Source of the DNA: Chromobacterium haemolyticum DSM 19808
Lineage (GTDB): Bacteria; Pseudomonadota; Gammaproteobacteria; Burkholderiales; Chromobacteriaceae
Reading direction: 5' to 3'
Assembly (NCBI RefSeq): GCF_000711885.1
Contig: NZ_KL543995.1
Location: forward strand, 306,010-370,009
DNA: 64,000 nt
The notes beneath the pieces are model-generated. The model was not told the origin of the DNA, ran no database searches, and saw only the letters and a program-made list of their open reading frames with translations. Numbering within the stretch: the stretch's first letter is position 1; the number at the start of each line of letters is the position of its first letter. A program made the translations under genes and the position numbers. This document shows positions 16,978 to 30,779 of this stretch, piece after piece.

Positions 16978-16993
16978 TCCGGCGCGGGAACTG

Positions 16994-17020
16994 AAAAAGC
17001 GGCCTTGGCCGCTTTTTTTA
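16994..17020 (+). terminator. Rho-independent terminator
   Basis: AAAAAGCGGCC, loop of two bases, GGCCGCTTTTTTT: a short perfect GC-rich stem with a seven-T run. It ends the YjfB-like gene, and because its A tract mirrors the T tract it could also serve the convergent hydrolase gene. Confidence 0.88.
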
Positions 17021-17037
17021 TTACGGATTGTGGGCGT

Positions 17038-17865
17038 TCAAGCGCTGAGCGCCTGATCCCAATCCTCGGGGAATTGGCGTTCCAGCCAGTTCGCCAGCCA
17101 TTCGGCCACGCTCTCCCAGCGGGTGTCCAGCATCATCATGTGACCAAGATGGGGCAGGATGTCCGCCGCCACGTCCAGGCGGCGCGCGGTGGCCACTACG
17201 TCCTCAGGCCCCACCAGCCGGTCTTCCGCCGCGCCCAGCACCAGCGCCGGCAGCCTCGTCAGCGGCCGGTTGGTCAGCGGGTTGACCAGGGTCATGTCCA
17301 TTAATGCGCGCTGACTTTCCTGTTGGCAACGGCTGATCAGCAGCTCCACGGCCGATTCGGGCGCGTCCGGCGATAGCAGCATGTCTTTCAGTTCGATGAA
17401 CTCCGGGTCGTACAGGCCGTGCTGGTACATATTGAGCTTGAGAAACAGGGCGGGCGCCTGCGTCAGCAGCCTCAGGCTGGAAGAGGCCAAGCCGGTGGGC
17501 GGCACCGAGGCCAGCAAGGCCGCGCCCGGAAGCTTGTGGCGGCTCAGATATTGCTGCACCACATAGCCGCCCATGGAGTGGCCCACCATCACCGGCGCGG
17601 CCGGCAACTGTTTGAGCGCGAAGTCCAGATTGCGCACATAGTCGTCGATGCCGATGGCGGCCAGGTAGTCCCGGCCCTCGCTGCCGCCGTGGCCTTCCAG
17701 GCTTAGCGCCCAGCAATCGTAACCTTGCCGGGCGAACCAGGGCATGAAGTTTTCCCGCCAGCACCAGGCGCCGCAGAAGGCGCCGTGAATGAACAACAAC
17801 GGCGGCGCATGGCGCGCCGCCGTTGTGGCCGGGGCTTGATGGAGCAGCTCCAGGCGGGGGTGCAT
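17038..17865 (-). CDS. Alpha/beta-hydrolase
   Basis: This 275-residue serine hydrolase has the oxyanion HGAFCGAWCW near residue 28, the nucleophile elbow GHSMGGYV near 96, an acid in the VLGAAEDRLVGP strand and the catalytic histidine in PHLGHMMMLD. The lid is short. Substrate unknown; esterase, lipase or haloalkane-type activity are all possible. The ATG at 17865 overlaps the phoH stop codon (TGATG), so it is translationally coupled to phoH. Confidence 0.9.
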   Translation of the reverse strand: MHPRLELLHQAPATTAARHAPPLLFIHGAFCGAWCWRENFMPWFARQGYDCWALSLEGHGGSEGRDYLAAIGIDDYVRNLDFALKQLPAAPVMVGHSMGGYVVQQYLSRHKLPGAALLASVPPTGLASSSLRLLTQAPALFLKLNMYQHGLYDPEFIELKDMLLSPDAPESAVELLISRCQQESQRALMDMTLVNPLTNRPLTRLPALVLGAAEDRLVGPEDVVATARRLDVAADILPHLGHMMMLDTRWESVAEWLANWLERQFPEDWDQALSA

Positions 17866-19268
17866 CACAGTACTTCTGCTGCGTGGTCGGCCAGCCGCGA
17901 GCGCTCGCCGCGTTGCAGTGTGATATGGCCGGAATGGCCCCAGCCCTTGAAGCGGTCCACCACATAAGTCAGGCCGGAGCTGCCCTCGGTCAGGTAGGGG
18001 GTGTCGATCTGAGAGATATTGCCCAGGCAGACCACCTTGGTGCCGGGGCCGGCGCGGGTGATCAGCGTCTTCATTTGCTTGGGCGTCAGGTTCTGAGCCT
18101 CGTCTATGATCAGGTATTTGTTGAGGAAGGTGCGGCCGCGCATGAAGTTCAGCGATTTGACCTTGATGCGGGAGCGAATCAGATCGCGCGTCGCGGCGCG
18201 GCCCCAGTCGCCGCCGTCGTCATCGCTCTTGTTGAGCACGTCCAGATTGTCCTCCAGCGCGCCCATCCACGGCGCCATTTTTTCCTCTTCGGTGCCTGGC
18301 AGGAAGCCGATGTCCTCGCCCACCGGCACGGTGACCCGGGTCATGATGATTTCGGAGTACAGCTTCTGTTCCAGCGTCATCGCCAGGCCGGCGGCCAGCG
18401 TCAGCAGCGTCTTGCCGGTGCCGGCCTGACCCAGCAGCGTGATGAAGTCCACCTCAGGATCCATCAGCAGATTGAGGGCGAAGTTCTGCTCGCGATTGCG
18501 CGCGGTGATGCCCCAGACATTGTTTTTGTGGTGGCTGTAGTCCTTCAGCGTCTGCAGCACCGCGGTCTTGCCTTCCACCTGAGTCACTCGCGCCTGCAGC
18601 GGCTGGGCGCCTTCCTGCCACAGCATCTGGTTGACGTAGAGATTCTGGCCGTCCGGGCCTTTGACCTGGTAGTAGCTGCGGCCTTGTTCCTGCCAGGATT
18701 TCATGTCCTTGCCGTTGCGCTCCCAGAAGCTCTCGTCAATCTCCCGGGTGCCGGTGTACAGCAGGTCTGTGTCTTCCAGTACCTTGTCGTTGAAATAGTC
18801 TTCCGCGTCCAGGCCCAGCGCGCGGGCCTTGATGCGCATATTGATGTCTTTGGATACCAGGATCACCGAGCGGCCCTGCTGCAGTTCCTTCAGCGCCATC
18901 ACGATGCCGAGGATCTGATTGTCGGCCTTGCCCACCGGCAGCGACGGCGGCAGCACGCTGTGTATCGCCTGAGTCTGCAGGATCAGCTTGCCGGTGGCGG
19001 CGTCGCGGCTGGCGTTCTTCAGCGGAATGCCGGATTCGATTTTGGCTTCGGCGCCGCTAACGATCTCATCGAGGAAACGGCTGGCTTGGCGCGCATTGCG
19101 CGCCACTTCGGACATGCCCTTCTTGTGGGTGTCCAATTCTTCCAGCGTGATGATGGGGATGAACACATCGTGTTCTTCGAAACGATACAAGCAGGTGGGG
19201 TCGTGCAGCAGCACGTTGGTGTCGAGAACAAACAGCTTGCTGGCGCTGATTTTTTTGCGGCTGGCCAT
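17865..19268 (-). CDS. PIN-PhoH family protein (PhoH2-type RNase/ATPase)
   Basis: This 467-residue fusion has an N-terminal PIN nuclease domain (FVLDTNVLLHDP with the first acidic residue, TLEELDTHKKG, and ILVSKDINMRIKA with the last) and a C-terminal PhoH ATPase with Walker A GQAGTGKT and Walker B KYLIIDEAQNL. The PhoH2 group is described as sequence-specific RNA helicase/ribonucleases. The length matches the family. GGGATC precedes the ATG. It is followed by, and overlaps, the alpha/beta-hydrolase gene. Confidence 0.93.
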   Translation of the reverse strand: MASRKKISASKLFVLDTNVLLHDPTCLYRFEEHDVFIPIITLEELDTHKKGMSEVARNARQASRFLDEIVSGAEAKIESGIPLKNASRDAATGKLILQTQAIHSVLPPSLPVGKADNQILGIVMALKELQQGRSVILVSKDINMRIKARALGLDAEDYFNDKVLEDTDLLYTGTREIDESFWERNGKDMKSWQEQGRSYYQVKGPDGQNLYVNQMLWQEGAQPLQARVTQVEGKTAVLQTLKDYSHHKNNVWGITARNREQNFALNLLMDPEVDFITLLGQAGTGKTLLTLAAGLAMTLEQKLYSEIIMTRVTVPVGEDIGFLPGTEEEKMAPWMGALEDNLDVLNKSDDDGGDWGRAATRDLIRSRIKVKSLNFMRGRTFLNKYLIIDEAQNLTPKQMKTLITRAGPGTKVVCLGNISQIDTPYLTEGSSGLTYVVDRFKGWGHSGHITLQRGERSRLADHAAEVL

Positions 19269-19325
19269 AATGATCCCCTGGTTTTATCGCGGGGCGGTCC
19301 GGTGGCCGGCCGCCCCGACGCGGTT

Positions 19326-19778
19326 TTAGAGCGTCTTAACGAAGTCCAGCACCGCCGCGGCGTGGCCGGGCACTTTGACGCCGCGCCATTCGCGCGCGAT
19401 GTGGCCGTTCCCGTCAATCACGAAGGTGCTGCGTTCAATGCCTCTGACTTGTTTGCCATACATATTCTTCATCTTGATGACGCCAAACAAATTGCAGACG
19501 GTCTCCTCTGTGTCGGACAGCAGTTCAAACGGCAGCTCCAGCTTGGCCTTGAAATTTTCATGGGATTTCAGACTGTCGCGGGAAATGCCGACGATGGCGG
19601 CCCCGGCGGCGGCGAATTCGGCATGGAGGTCGCGGAAGTCCATGCTTTCATTGGTGCAGCCGGGAGTGTTGTCTTTGGGGTAGAAGTAGATCACCAGCGG
19701 CTTGGGGCTGGAGGACAACTGAAACGTGACGCCGGCGGTGCCGGGCAGGGTGAAGTCGGGGCAAGCAGTGCCGGACAT
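19326..19778 (-). CDS. bcp: Peroxiredoxin, Bcp/PrxQ type
   Basis: This 150-residue thiol peroxidase has YFYPKDNTPGCT, with the peroxidatic cysteine, and the GISRDSLKSHENF segment typical of Bcp. The resolving cysteine five residues further on in E. coli Bcp is absent here (the stretch reads TNESMD), so the enzyme is probably a 1-Cys type or resolves differently; another cysteine lies at residue 6. AGGAG precedes the ATG. It is upstream of phoH on the same strand. Confidence 0.92.
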   Translation of the reverse strand: MSGTACPDFTLPGTAGVTFQLSSSPKPLVIYFYPKDNTPGCTNESMDFRDLHAEFAAAGAAIVGISRDSLKSHENFKAKLELPFELLSDTEETVCNLFGVIKMKNMYGKQVRGIERSTFVIDGNGHIAREWRGVKVPGHAAAVLDFVKTL

Positions 19779-19876
19779 GCAGTAACTCCTGTGGTGGAAC
19801 TGGGTGGTGCGTCCGCCTTGTTTTGAGATTAGCGGATTCCCGCCCGGTTAGACAATGGGAATGGGTAACGAAATTT

Positions 19877-20500
19877 TCACGGCGCGTGTTCGCGCCGCAG
19901 CAGCACCAGAAGCGCGCCGGCGCCGCCCATGGTTTCGCCGGCCTCGCAGAAGGCCAGCACGTCGGGGTGGTGCTTGAGCCAGGCGCGCACCATGCGTTTG
20001 AGAACTGGCTGGCCGTTGGAGCCGAAGCCCTTGCCGTGTATCACCCGCACACAGGGGCCGTGTCGGCGCGCCTGGTGCAGGAACAATGCCAGCGCGTCCT
20101 GTGCCTGATAGCGGTCGCAGCCGTGCAAGTCGAGCTGACGCGTCACCGGCCAGAAACCGGCGCGCAGCTTCTTCAGCGTGGCCGAAGGCATGCCGGGTCG
20201 GGCGAAATGGGCGTCGACCTCGGCGGGTTCGAACCAGCCCACCATGTGCTGTAACAAGGCCTGCTGCACTGCTTCCGACGCTTGGCCGTGCTGATGGCGG
20301 CGGCGCGGATGCGGGCTGGGCTTGGGGCGGGGGCTGGCGTGACGGCCATCCGGCTTCATGGGCTTGACGTCGCGAAACAGCTGGCGGAAATCCGGCTCCG
20401 GCTCGGCCTGCGGCGCGGCGGAAACGGAAACGCCAGCAGGCGCGCGGGAGTCGCGCACCTGCTGGCGCATGCCTTGCAAGGCTTTCTTGAAGGCTTTCAA
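19877..20500 (-). CDS. Smr-domain protein
   Basis: This 207-residue protein has a basic, Pro/His-rich N-terminal half and a C-terminal Smr domain. The domain shows LDLHGCDRYQAQ, VIHGKGFGS and the loop GGAGALLVLL. Smr domains are associated with nucleic-acid nicking or RNA cleavage on stalled ribosomes. The start is TTG at 20500, supported by TGAGG about eight bases upstream that overlaps the end of trxB; an ATG at 20470 is the alternative. The gap from trxB is only 4 bp, so the two are co-transcribed. Confidence 0.88.
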   Translation of the reverse strand: MKAFKKALQGMRQQVRDSRAPAGVSVSAAPQAEPEPDFRQLFRDVKPMKPDGRHASPRPKPSPHPRRRHQHGQASEAVQQALLQHMVGWFEPAEVDAHFARPGMPSATLKKLRAGFWPVTRQLDLHGCDRYQAQDALALFLHQARRHGPCVRVIHGKGFGSNGQPVLKRMVRAWLKHHPDVLAFCEAGETMGGAGALLVLLRREHAP

Positions 20501-20504
20501 GCGT

Positions 20505-22040
<1,536 letters not shown>

Positions 22041-23348
22041 ATGCAAGTACAGCTGGAAACATTGAGCAATCTTGAGCGCCGCATGAATATCGCCCTGCCG
22101 ATGGCGGCTATCGACACGCAAGTGGCCGAGCGCCTGAAGCGCGTGGCCCGCAACGCCAAGATTCAAGGTTTCCGCCCGGGCAAGGCTCCGTTGAAGATCG
22201 TGGAAATGAACTACGGCGCCCAGGTGCGTGAAGAAGTGATGGGTGAGCAGGTTCAACAGGGTTTCTACTCCGCCGTGAGCGAGCAGAAGCTGCGTGTCGC
22301 AGGTTACCCGCGTTTCGAGCCGGTAGCCGCTGGCGACGACAAGGAAAACTTCAAGTTCGCAGCCACTTTCGAGGTTTACCCGGAGGTGAAGCTGGGTGAA
22401 CTGGCCGGCAAGGAAGTGGAAAAGCCGCTGACTCCGGTGACTGACGCCGAAATCGAGAAAACCATCGATATCCTGCGCAAACAGCGCACTCGCTACAACC
22501 GCGTTGAGCGCGAAGCCGCCACCGGCGACCGCGTGATCATCGACTTCAAGGGCGCCATCGACGGCGTGGCCTTCGAAGGCGGTTCCTCCGAGAACTTCCC
22601 GTTCGTGCTGGGTCAGGGCCAGATGCTGGCCGAGTTTGAAGCGGGCGTTGCCGGCATGAAGGAAGGCGACATCAAGAGCGTGGAAGTGAGCTTCCCCGAG
22701 GACTACCACGGCAAGGACGTGGCCGGCAAAACCGCCGTGTTCGAAATCCTGCTGAAGAATGTGGCCGAAGCCGTGCTGCCGGAAGTGAACGAAGAGTTCG
22801 CCAAGCAGCTGGGCATCGCCGACGGCGACGTAGAGAAAATGCGCGCTGAAATCCGCAAGAACGTGGAGCGCGAAGTGAAGCGCCGCCTGCAGGCCCGCAC
22901 CAAGGAAAACGTGATGCAGGTGCTGTTGGACTCCACCGAGATCGAACTGCCGAAAGCCCTGGTCAGCCTGGAAATCGGCCGTCTGGTCGAGCAAGCCCGT
23001 CGCGACATGCAGCAACGCGGCATGAACGTCAAGGACATGCCGTTCCCGCCGGAGCTGTTCGCTCAACAAGCCGAGCGCCGCGTGGCTCTGGGCCTGATCC
23101 TGTCCGAAGTCGTGGAATCCAACAAGCTGGAAGCCAAGCCGGAGCAGGTCAAGGCCATGATCACCGAGTTTGCCGACAGCTACGAAGATCCGGCTGAAGT
23201 GCTGACCTGGTACTACGCCAGCCCGGACCGCCTGGAAGGCCCGACTTCCATGGTGCTGGAAGACAATGTGGTTGAATTTGTGCTGTCCAAGGCCAATGTT
23301 GTAGAGAAAGAACTGTCCTTCGACGCCCTGATGGGCAACAACGCCTGA
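22041..23348 (+). CDS. tig: Trigger factor
   Basis: This 435-residue ribosome-associated chaperone and peptidyl-prolyl isomerase has the N-terminal ribosome-binding loop as GFRPGKAPLKIVE (the GFRxGK signature, near residue 44), a central FKBP-like domain (GDRVIIDFKGAIDG, FVLGQGQMLAEFE) and a helical C-terminal cradle. The length is standard. AGGA precedes the ATG. It is followed by clpP and clpX, the usual bacterial order. Confidence 0.98.
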   Translation: MQVQLETLSNLERRMNIALPMAAIDTQVAERLKRVARNAKIQGFRPGKAPLKIVEMNYGAQVREEVMGEQVQQGFYSAVSEQKLRVAGYPRFEPVAAGDDKENFKFAATFEVYPEVKLGELAGKEVEKPLTPVTDAEIEKTIDILRKQRTRYNRVEREAATGDRVIIDFKGAIDGVAFEGGSSENFPFVLGQGQMLAEFEAGVAGMKEGDIKSVEVSFPEDYHGKDVAGKTAVFEILLKNVAEAVLPEVNEEFAKQLGIADGDVEKMRAEIRKNVEREVKRRLQARTKENVMQVLLDSTEIELPKALVSLEIGRLVEQARRDMQQRGMNVKDMPFPPELFAQQAERRVALGLILSEVVESNKLEAKPEQVKAMITEFADSYEDPAEVLTWYYASPDRLEGPTSMVLEDNVVEFVLSKANVVEKELSFDALMGNNA

Positions 23349-23366
23349 TAACAGCTGGAGTGGCCG

Positions 23367-23999
23367 ATGAAATCGATGATGGAACCTCAAGGTCTGGGCC
23401 TGGTGCCCATGGTGGTGGAACAAAGCGGCCGCGGCGAGCGCGCGTATGATATCTACTCGCGTCTGCTGAAGGAGCGCATCGTTTTCCTGGTGGGCCCCGT
23501 CACGGATGAGTCGGCCAACCTGGTTGTGGCGCAGATGTTGTTCCTTGAATCGGAAAATCCGGACAAGGATATTCACTTCTACATCAACTCGCCGGGTGGG
23601 TCGATTACCGCGGGCATGTCCATTTACGACACGATGAACTTCATCAAGCCGGATGTTTCCACCTTGTGTATCGGCCAGGCCGCCAGCATGGGCGCCTTCC
23701 TGCTCGCCGCCGGCGCGCCGGGCAAGCGCTTCGCGCTGGCCAACAGCCGGGTGATGATTCACCAGCCGCTGCTGTACGGCGGCGGTCTGTCCGGCCAGGT
23801 CACCGATATCGAGATCCACGCTCGCGAACTGGTCAAGGTCAAGGCCAAGATGAACGAGCTGTTGGCCAAGCACAGCGGTCAACCGCTGGAGCGGGTGATG
23901 GCCGACACCGAGCGCGACAACTTCATGTCCGCCGACGAGGCACAGGCCTACGGCTTGATCGACAAAGTGCTGACGTCCCACAAGGACGTGAAAGCTTAA
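23367..23999 (+). CDS. clpP: ATP-dependent Clp protease proteolytic subunit
   Basis: This 210-residue serine peptidase forms the tetradecameric chamber fed by ClpX or ClpA. The catalytic serine is in [11 protein letters not shown], the histidine in RVMIHQPLL, and the aspartate follows in the ERDNFM region. The N-terminal propeptide-like segment is short. GGAG precedes the ATG; the gap from tig is 18 bp and clpX follows by 19 bp, so all three are likely co-transcribed. Confidence 0.98.
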   Translation: MKSMMEPQGLGLVPMVVEQSGRGERAYDIYSRLLKERIVFLVGPVTDESANLVVAQMLFLESENPDKDIHFYINSPGGSITAGMSIYDTMNFIKPDVSTLCIGQAASMGAFLLAAGAPGKRFALANSRVMIHQPLLYGGGLSGQVTDIEIHARELVKVKAKMNELLAKHSGQPLERVMADTERDNFMSADEAQAYGLIDKVLTSHKDVKA

Positions 24000-24018
24000 G
24001 GAGTGATGGAATCCGCCA

Positions 24019-25293
<1,275 letters not shown>

Positions 25294-25312
25294 TTGTTCG
25301 CCGCGAATCCGG

Positions 25313-25341
25313 AGACCGCCCAAACCGGGCGGTTTTTTATT
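25313..25341 (+). terminator. Rho-independent terminator after clpX
   Basis: ACCGCCC, loop AAA, CCGGGCGGTTTTTTATTT: a compact GC stem with a T run, ending the tig-clpP-clpX unit before the lon promoter. Confidence 0.85.
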
Positions 25342-25375
25342 TGTAGAGCCGGAAATCTGATTTAGTATGGGGGTG

Positions 25376-25402
25376 TTGAATTTTACTGTCCGCCCCCCAT
25401 CT
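25376..25402 (+). promoter_or_regulatory. Sigma-32 (heat-shock) promoter of lon
   Basis: TTGAA (25376-25380), a 14-bp spacer and CCCCATCT (25395-25402) match the RpoH consensus (CTTGAA, 13-15 bp, CCCCATnT) almost exactly. The lon ATG is 35 bp downstream, and a terminator isolates this promoter from clpX. Confidence 0.8.
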
Positions 25403-25436
25403 CCCAAGCATTGTTTCACAAGCAAGGTTAGGTGAT

Positions 25437-27854
<2,418 letters not shown>

Positions 27855-27944
27855 GAATCATGGCCTTAGCCGAACGTTGAATAACTTGTGTGCAAGCGGC
27901 TTTCCAGCGTGTTTGCGAAATGGCAAAATGCCCGTCAAAGCCGC

Positions 27945-27974
27945 TTGACACAAGGATTTCGCCCTTGCTATAAA
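27945..27974 (+). promoter_or_regulatory. Sigma-70 promoter of hupB
   Basis: TTGACA (27945-27950), an 18-bp spacer and TATAAA (27969-27974) form a near-consensus promoter about 55 bp before the GTG start of the HU gene. Confidence 0.75.
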
Positions 27975-28028
27975 GCAAGCGGTTTTTATCCGAATTACGT
28001 AGACCGAGAACGACGAAAGGGGACTTAC

Positions 28029-28298
28029 GTGAACAAGTCTGAACTGATTGACGCTATTGCCGCTGAGGCCGATATCTCCAAAGCCGCCGCCGCCAAGGCG
28101 CTGGACGGCATGGTGGCCGCTGTAACCGACGCTCTGAAAAAGGGCGACACCGTGACCCTGGTGGGCTTCGGCACCTTCTACGTTGGCGAACGCGCTGAAC
28201 GCAGCGGCCGCAACCCGAAGACCGGCGCCACCATCAAGATCCCGGCAGCTCGTTCGCCGAAGTTCCGTGCTGGCAAGGCACTGAAAGACGCGCTATAA
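28029..28298 (+). CDS. hupB: DNA-binding protein HU
   Basis: This 89-residue histone-like protein bends DNA as a dimer. It starts [11 protein letters not shown], with the helical body, [13 protein letters not shown] and the beta-arm region [14 protein letters not shown], and ends in KALKDAL. The start is GTG at 28029, supported by AAGGGGA upstream and by family length; reading further upstream would translate the promoter. Its TAA stop is embedded in a TATAAT hexamer that probably serves the tRNA genes downstream. Confidence 0.97.
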   Translation: MNKSELIDAIAAEADISKAAAAKALDGMVAAVTDALKKGDTVTLVGFGTFYVGERAERSGRNPKTGATIKIPAARSPKFRAGKALKDAL

Positions 28299-28299
28299 T
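28271..28299 (+). promoter_or_regulatory. tRNA promoter overlapping the hupB stop codon
   Basis: A perfect TATAAT (28294-28299) contains the hupB TAA. A weak -35 (TGGCAA, 28271-28276) sits 17 bp upstream. The GC-rich sequence TAGCGGCC after the -10 resembles the discriminators of stringently controlled stable-RNA promoters. Confidence 0.6.
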
Positions 28300-28342
28300 T
28301 AGCGGCCTTGGCAGCCCCTAGCGGCTGGCAAGGTGTTTCGAG

Positions 28343-28418
28343 GGGCGTTTAGCTCAGTTGGTAGAGCGTCTGCCTTACAAGCAGAATGTCGGCGGTTCGA
28401 CTCCGTCAACGCCCACCA
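28343..28418 (+). tRNA. tRNA-Val (anticodon TAC)
   Basis: The 76-nt cloverleaf has a seven-base acceptor stem (GGGCGTT with AACGCCC), a D-loop TAGCTCAGTTGGTAGAGC, an anticodon stem-loop CTGCC-TTACAAG with anticodon TAC, a T-loop GGTTCGACTCC and an encoded ACCA end. It reads GUA and, by wobble, other valine codons. Confidence 0.96.
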
Positions 28419-28424
28419 CAGTCC

Positions 28425-28501
28425 GGAGCGGTAGTTCAGTTGGTTAGAATACCGGCCTGTCACGCCGGGGGTCGCGGGTTCGAGTCCCGTCCGCTCCGCC
28501 A
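28425..28501 (+). tRNA. tRNA-Asp (anticodon GTC)
   Basis: The 77-nt cloverleaf has acceptor stem GGAGCGG with CCGCTCC, a D-loop TAGTTCAGTTGGTTAGAAT, an anticodon loop CTGTCAC with anticodon GTC, a T-arm CGGGTTCGAGTCCCG and an encoded GCCA. It lies six bases after tRNA-Val, in the same transcript. Confidence 0.97.
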
Positions 28502-28507
28502 GAACTC

Positions 28508-28547
28508 ACAAAAAGGTGAACGAAATTCAGCGTTCACCTTTTTTTTT
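28508..28547 (+). terminator. Rho-independent terminator of the tRNA operon
   Basis: AAAAAGGTGAACG and CGTTCACCTTTTTTTT form a long stem with an eight-base loop and a T run, directly after tRNA-Asp. Confidence 0.9.
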
Positions 28548-28573
28548 GACAAGGGTGGCTCAAGCCAATCGCC

Positions 28574-30409
28574 ATGTTCGAGTTTGTCCAGAACAATAAA
28601 GTCTTCATTCAGGTTGTATTGGGAGCTGTTGCGCTGACCTTCGTGGGCTTCGGCGTGGGCAGCTATGAAGCAGCTTCCGACGACCCTTATCTCGCCAAGG
28701 TAGGTTCCTCCAAGATTTACAAGCGCGATCTGGATCGAGCCTTGGAAGGCCAGCCCACCGATCCGGCCAGCCGTCAGGCCGCGCTGGAAAACCTGATTCG
28801 CCAAGAGCTGCTGCTGTCCGACGCACACGACCGCGGCGTCACCGTCAGCCCCGAGCAGTTGCGCAAAGTCATTGCCTCCATTCCCGCCTTCCAGGACAAC
28901 GGCAAGTTCAGCCCGGAACGTTATCGCGAGTTCCTGCAAAACCGCTACCCGTCGCCTGAGGCATTCGAAACCCAGGTCAAACGCGACCTCGTGCTGCAAA
29001 GCCAGCTGACCGGCATCGCCGGAACCGAGTTCGTCGCGGGCACGGTGGTCAATCGCTTGGCCGGTCTGTTGGGCGAGGGCCGCGAAGTGCGTTCCTTGCT
29101 GTTGAAGCCGGCGGACTTCGCCGCTGAAGTCAAAACCGACGAAGCATCGCTCAAGGCCTTCTACGACGCTAATTTGAAGCGTTTCCGCGTGCCGGAGCGG
29201 GTCAAGCTCGATTATGTGCTGCTGTCCCAGGATGCGTTGGCTCAAGGCGTCAAGCCCAGCGACGCCGAGCTGCAGAAGTACTACGAAGAACACAAGGCCG
29301 AGTTCAGCAATGAGCAGCGCCGTGCTTCTCACATCTTGCTGACGGTGGCCAAGGACGCCAAGCCGGAGCAGAAGGCCAAGATCAAGGCGGAAGCCGAGGC
29401 GTTGTTGAAGGATGTTCGCGCCAATCCGGCTCGTTTCGCGGAGTTGGCCAAGGCCAAGTCGCAAGACCCGGGTTCCGCGGCCAATGGCGGCGATCTGGGC
29501 TTCTTCGGCCATGGCATGATGGTGAAGCCTTTCGACGACGCGGTGTTCCGGATGAAGCCGGGCCAGATCAGCGAAGTGATCGAGACCGAGTTCGGTTATC
29601 ACATCATCAAGCTGGACGAGGTCAAGGCGCAGGACTTCGCCGAAGTGAAGGCGGCTATCGCCGAGAAGCTGCAGCGTCAGCAGGCGGGCAGCCTGTTCCG
29701 CAGCCAGGCCGACAAGCTGACCGAGCTGGCTTATCAGCAGGGCGACTCATTGAAGGCTCTGCAGGAGCAACTGAAGCTGCAGCCGCAGCATTCGGATTGG
29801 CTGAGCCGCGGCAAGCCGGCGGCGGACCCTCTGCTCAACAGCCCCAAGGTGCTTGAAGCGGCGTTCAGCGAGGACGTGCTGAAGAAGAAACACAATAGCG
29901 AGCCAGTGGATATCGGCAACAACCGCCTGTTGGTGGTGCGCGTGGCCGAGCATCAGCCGGAGCGTCAGCAGTCGATGGACGAAGTGCGCGATGTAATCAA
30001 GGCCGAACTGGTGGCCAAGGAAGGCGCCAAGCTGGCCGAGAAGAAGGGCCAGGCCCTGTTGGCTGAGCTGAAGGCGGGCAAGGGCGACGGCAAGGCCTGG
30101 GGCGAATCCAAGACCCTGCTGCGCCGCGATCCGGCCGGGTTGCCGATTGGCGACGCGCGCGCCGTGTTCGCCGCTCAGGCGGGCAAGCTGCCGGCCTTCG
30201 CCGGCGCCAAGCGTGATAACGGAGAATACGCGCTCTATCGCATCGATAAGGTGATTCCTGCACCGGCGGCCAGCGAGGCCGAACGCGGCCAACTGAGCGC
30301 CATTTTGGGCGAGATGAACGCCAATGCTCAGTTGTCCAGCTATCTCGACACGCTGCGTCAGAAGTACAGCGTGACGATGGGCAAGCAGGGTTTGTCCGAC
30401 GCTCAATAA
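28574..30409 (+). CDS. ppiD: Periplasmic folding chaperone / PPIase PpiD
   Basis: This 611-residue protein has the layout of PpiD: a short cytoplasmic start, one membrane anchor (about residues 12-30), a SurA-like N-terminal chaperone segment (about 35-180), one parvulin domain around 265-365 ([38 protein letters not shown]) and a C-terminal chaperone lobe. It helps outer-membrane and secreted proteins leaving the Sec translocon. Its place after hup and the tRNAs next to lon is conserved in proteobacteria. Confidence 0.95.
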   Translation: MFEFVQNNKVFIQVVLGAVALTFVGFGVGSYEAASDDPYLAKVGSSKIYKRDLDRALEGQPTDPASRQAALENLIRQELLLSDAHDRGVTVSPEQLRKVIASIPAFQDNGKFSPERYREFLQNRYPSPEAFETQVKRDLVLQSQLTGIAGTEFVAGTVVNRLAGLLGEGREVRSLLLKPADFAAEVKTDEASLKAFYDANLKRFRVPERVKLDYVLLSQDALAQGVKPSDAELQKYYEEHKAEFSNEQRRASHILLTVAKDAKPEQKAKIKAEAEALLKDVRANPARFAELAKAKSQDPGSAANGGDLGFFGHGMMVKPFDDAVFRMKPGQISEVIETEFGYHIIKLDEVKAQDFAEVKAAIAEKLQRQQAGSLFRSQADKLTELAYQQGDSLKALQEQLKLQPQHSDWLSRGKPAADPLLNSPKVLEAAFSEDVLKKKHNSEPVDIGNNRLLVVRVAEHQPERQQSMDEVRDVIKAELVAKEGAKLAEKKGQALLAELKAGKGDGKAWGESKTLLRRDPAGLPIGDARAVFAAQAGKLPAFAGAKRDNGEYALYRIDKVIPAPAASEAERGQLSAILGEMNANAQLSSYLDTLRQKYSVTMGKQGLSDAQ

Positions 30410-30431
30410 ATCCGTGTTGGAGTTGTCTCAT

Positions 30432-30465
30432 CGCCGCCGTCAGCGCTTGCTGGCGGCGGTTTTTC
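30432..30465 (+). terminator. Rho-independent terminator after ppiD
   Basis: CGCCGCCGTCAGC, loop GCTT, GCTGGCGGCGG followed by TTTTT forms a strong stem shortly after the ppiD stop codon. Confidence 0.85.
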
Positions 30466-30562
30466 ATATGTTTTGCGCTGATTTGTTTATAGCTATTCCC
30501 GCTAAGAGAGACGTTTTTTTGAACTGGATGAGACAATTTCAATGTTTTTTGGGGCGGGGCTA

Positions 30563-30591
30563 TTGACTGAAAACGAAAAAAGATGTTCAAT
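30563..30591 (+). promoter_or_regulatory. Promoter candidate for metNIQ
   Basis: TTGACT (30563-30568) and TTCAAT (30586-30591), 17 bp apart, lie in an AT-rich stretch unusual for this GC-rich window. Transcription from here would produce a leader of about 180 nt before metN. Confidence 0.5.
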
Positions 30592-30622
30592 CATAAACAA
30601 ATTTAGTCGCCGATTTGAACAC

Positions 30623-30767
30623 AGCTTGCGGGCGTAAAACAGCTAAAGCGTGGGTAAGCAGACCCAGGAAACAAACCAGCATCTGCTTACAGTAATCTCG
30701 ATTCAGCAGTGATTCCGAAGATTCCCATGCAAGGCCCGCCAAGCTCATTGGCGGGCCTTGTGTTTTT
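30623..30767 (+). promoter_or_regulatory. Terminator/antiterminator leader of metNIQ (candidate riboswitch or attenuator)
   Basis: The 3' part (30730-30767) is an intrinsic terminator: a perfect 12-bp stem (CAAGGCCCGCCA with TGGCGGGCCTTG) and TGTTTTT, ending one base before the metN Shine-Dalgarno. Upstream, AGCTTGCGGGC (30623-30633) can pair with GCCCGCCAAGCT (30734-30745) in the terminator's 5' arm and loop, with one bulge. Between them, GTAAGCAGA (30654-30662) pairs perfectly with TCTGCTTAC (30682-30690), in competition with the smaller hairpin TGGGT/ACCCA (30651-30655 and 30662-30666). This is the logic of a transcription switch. I do not recognise a SAM or SAH riboswitch motif. Confidence 0.6.
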
Positions 30768-30779
30768 GGAGTGTTTGGA

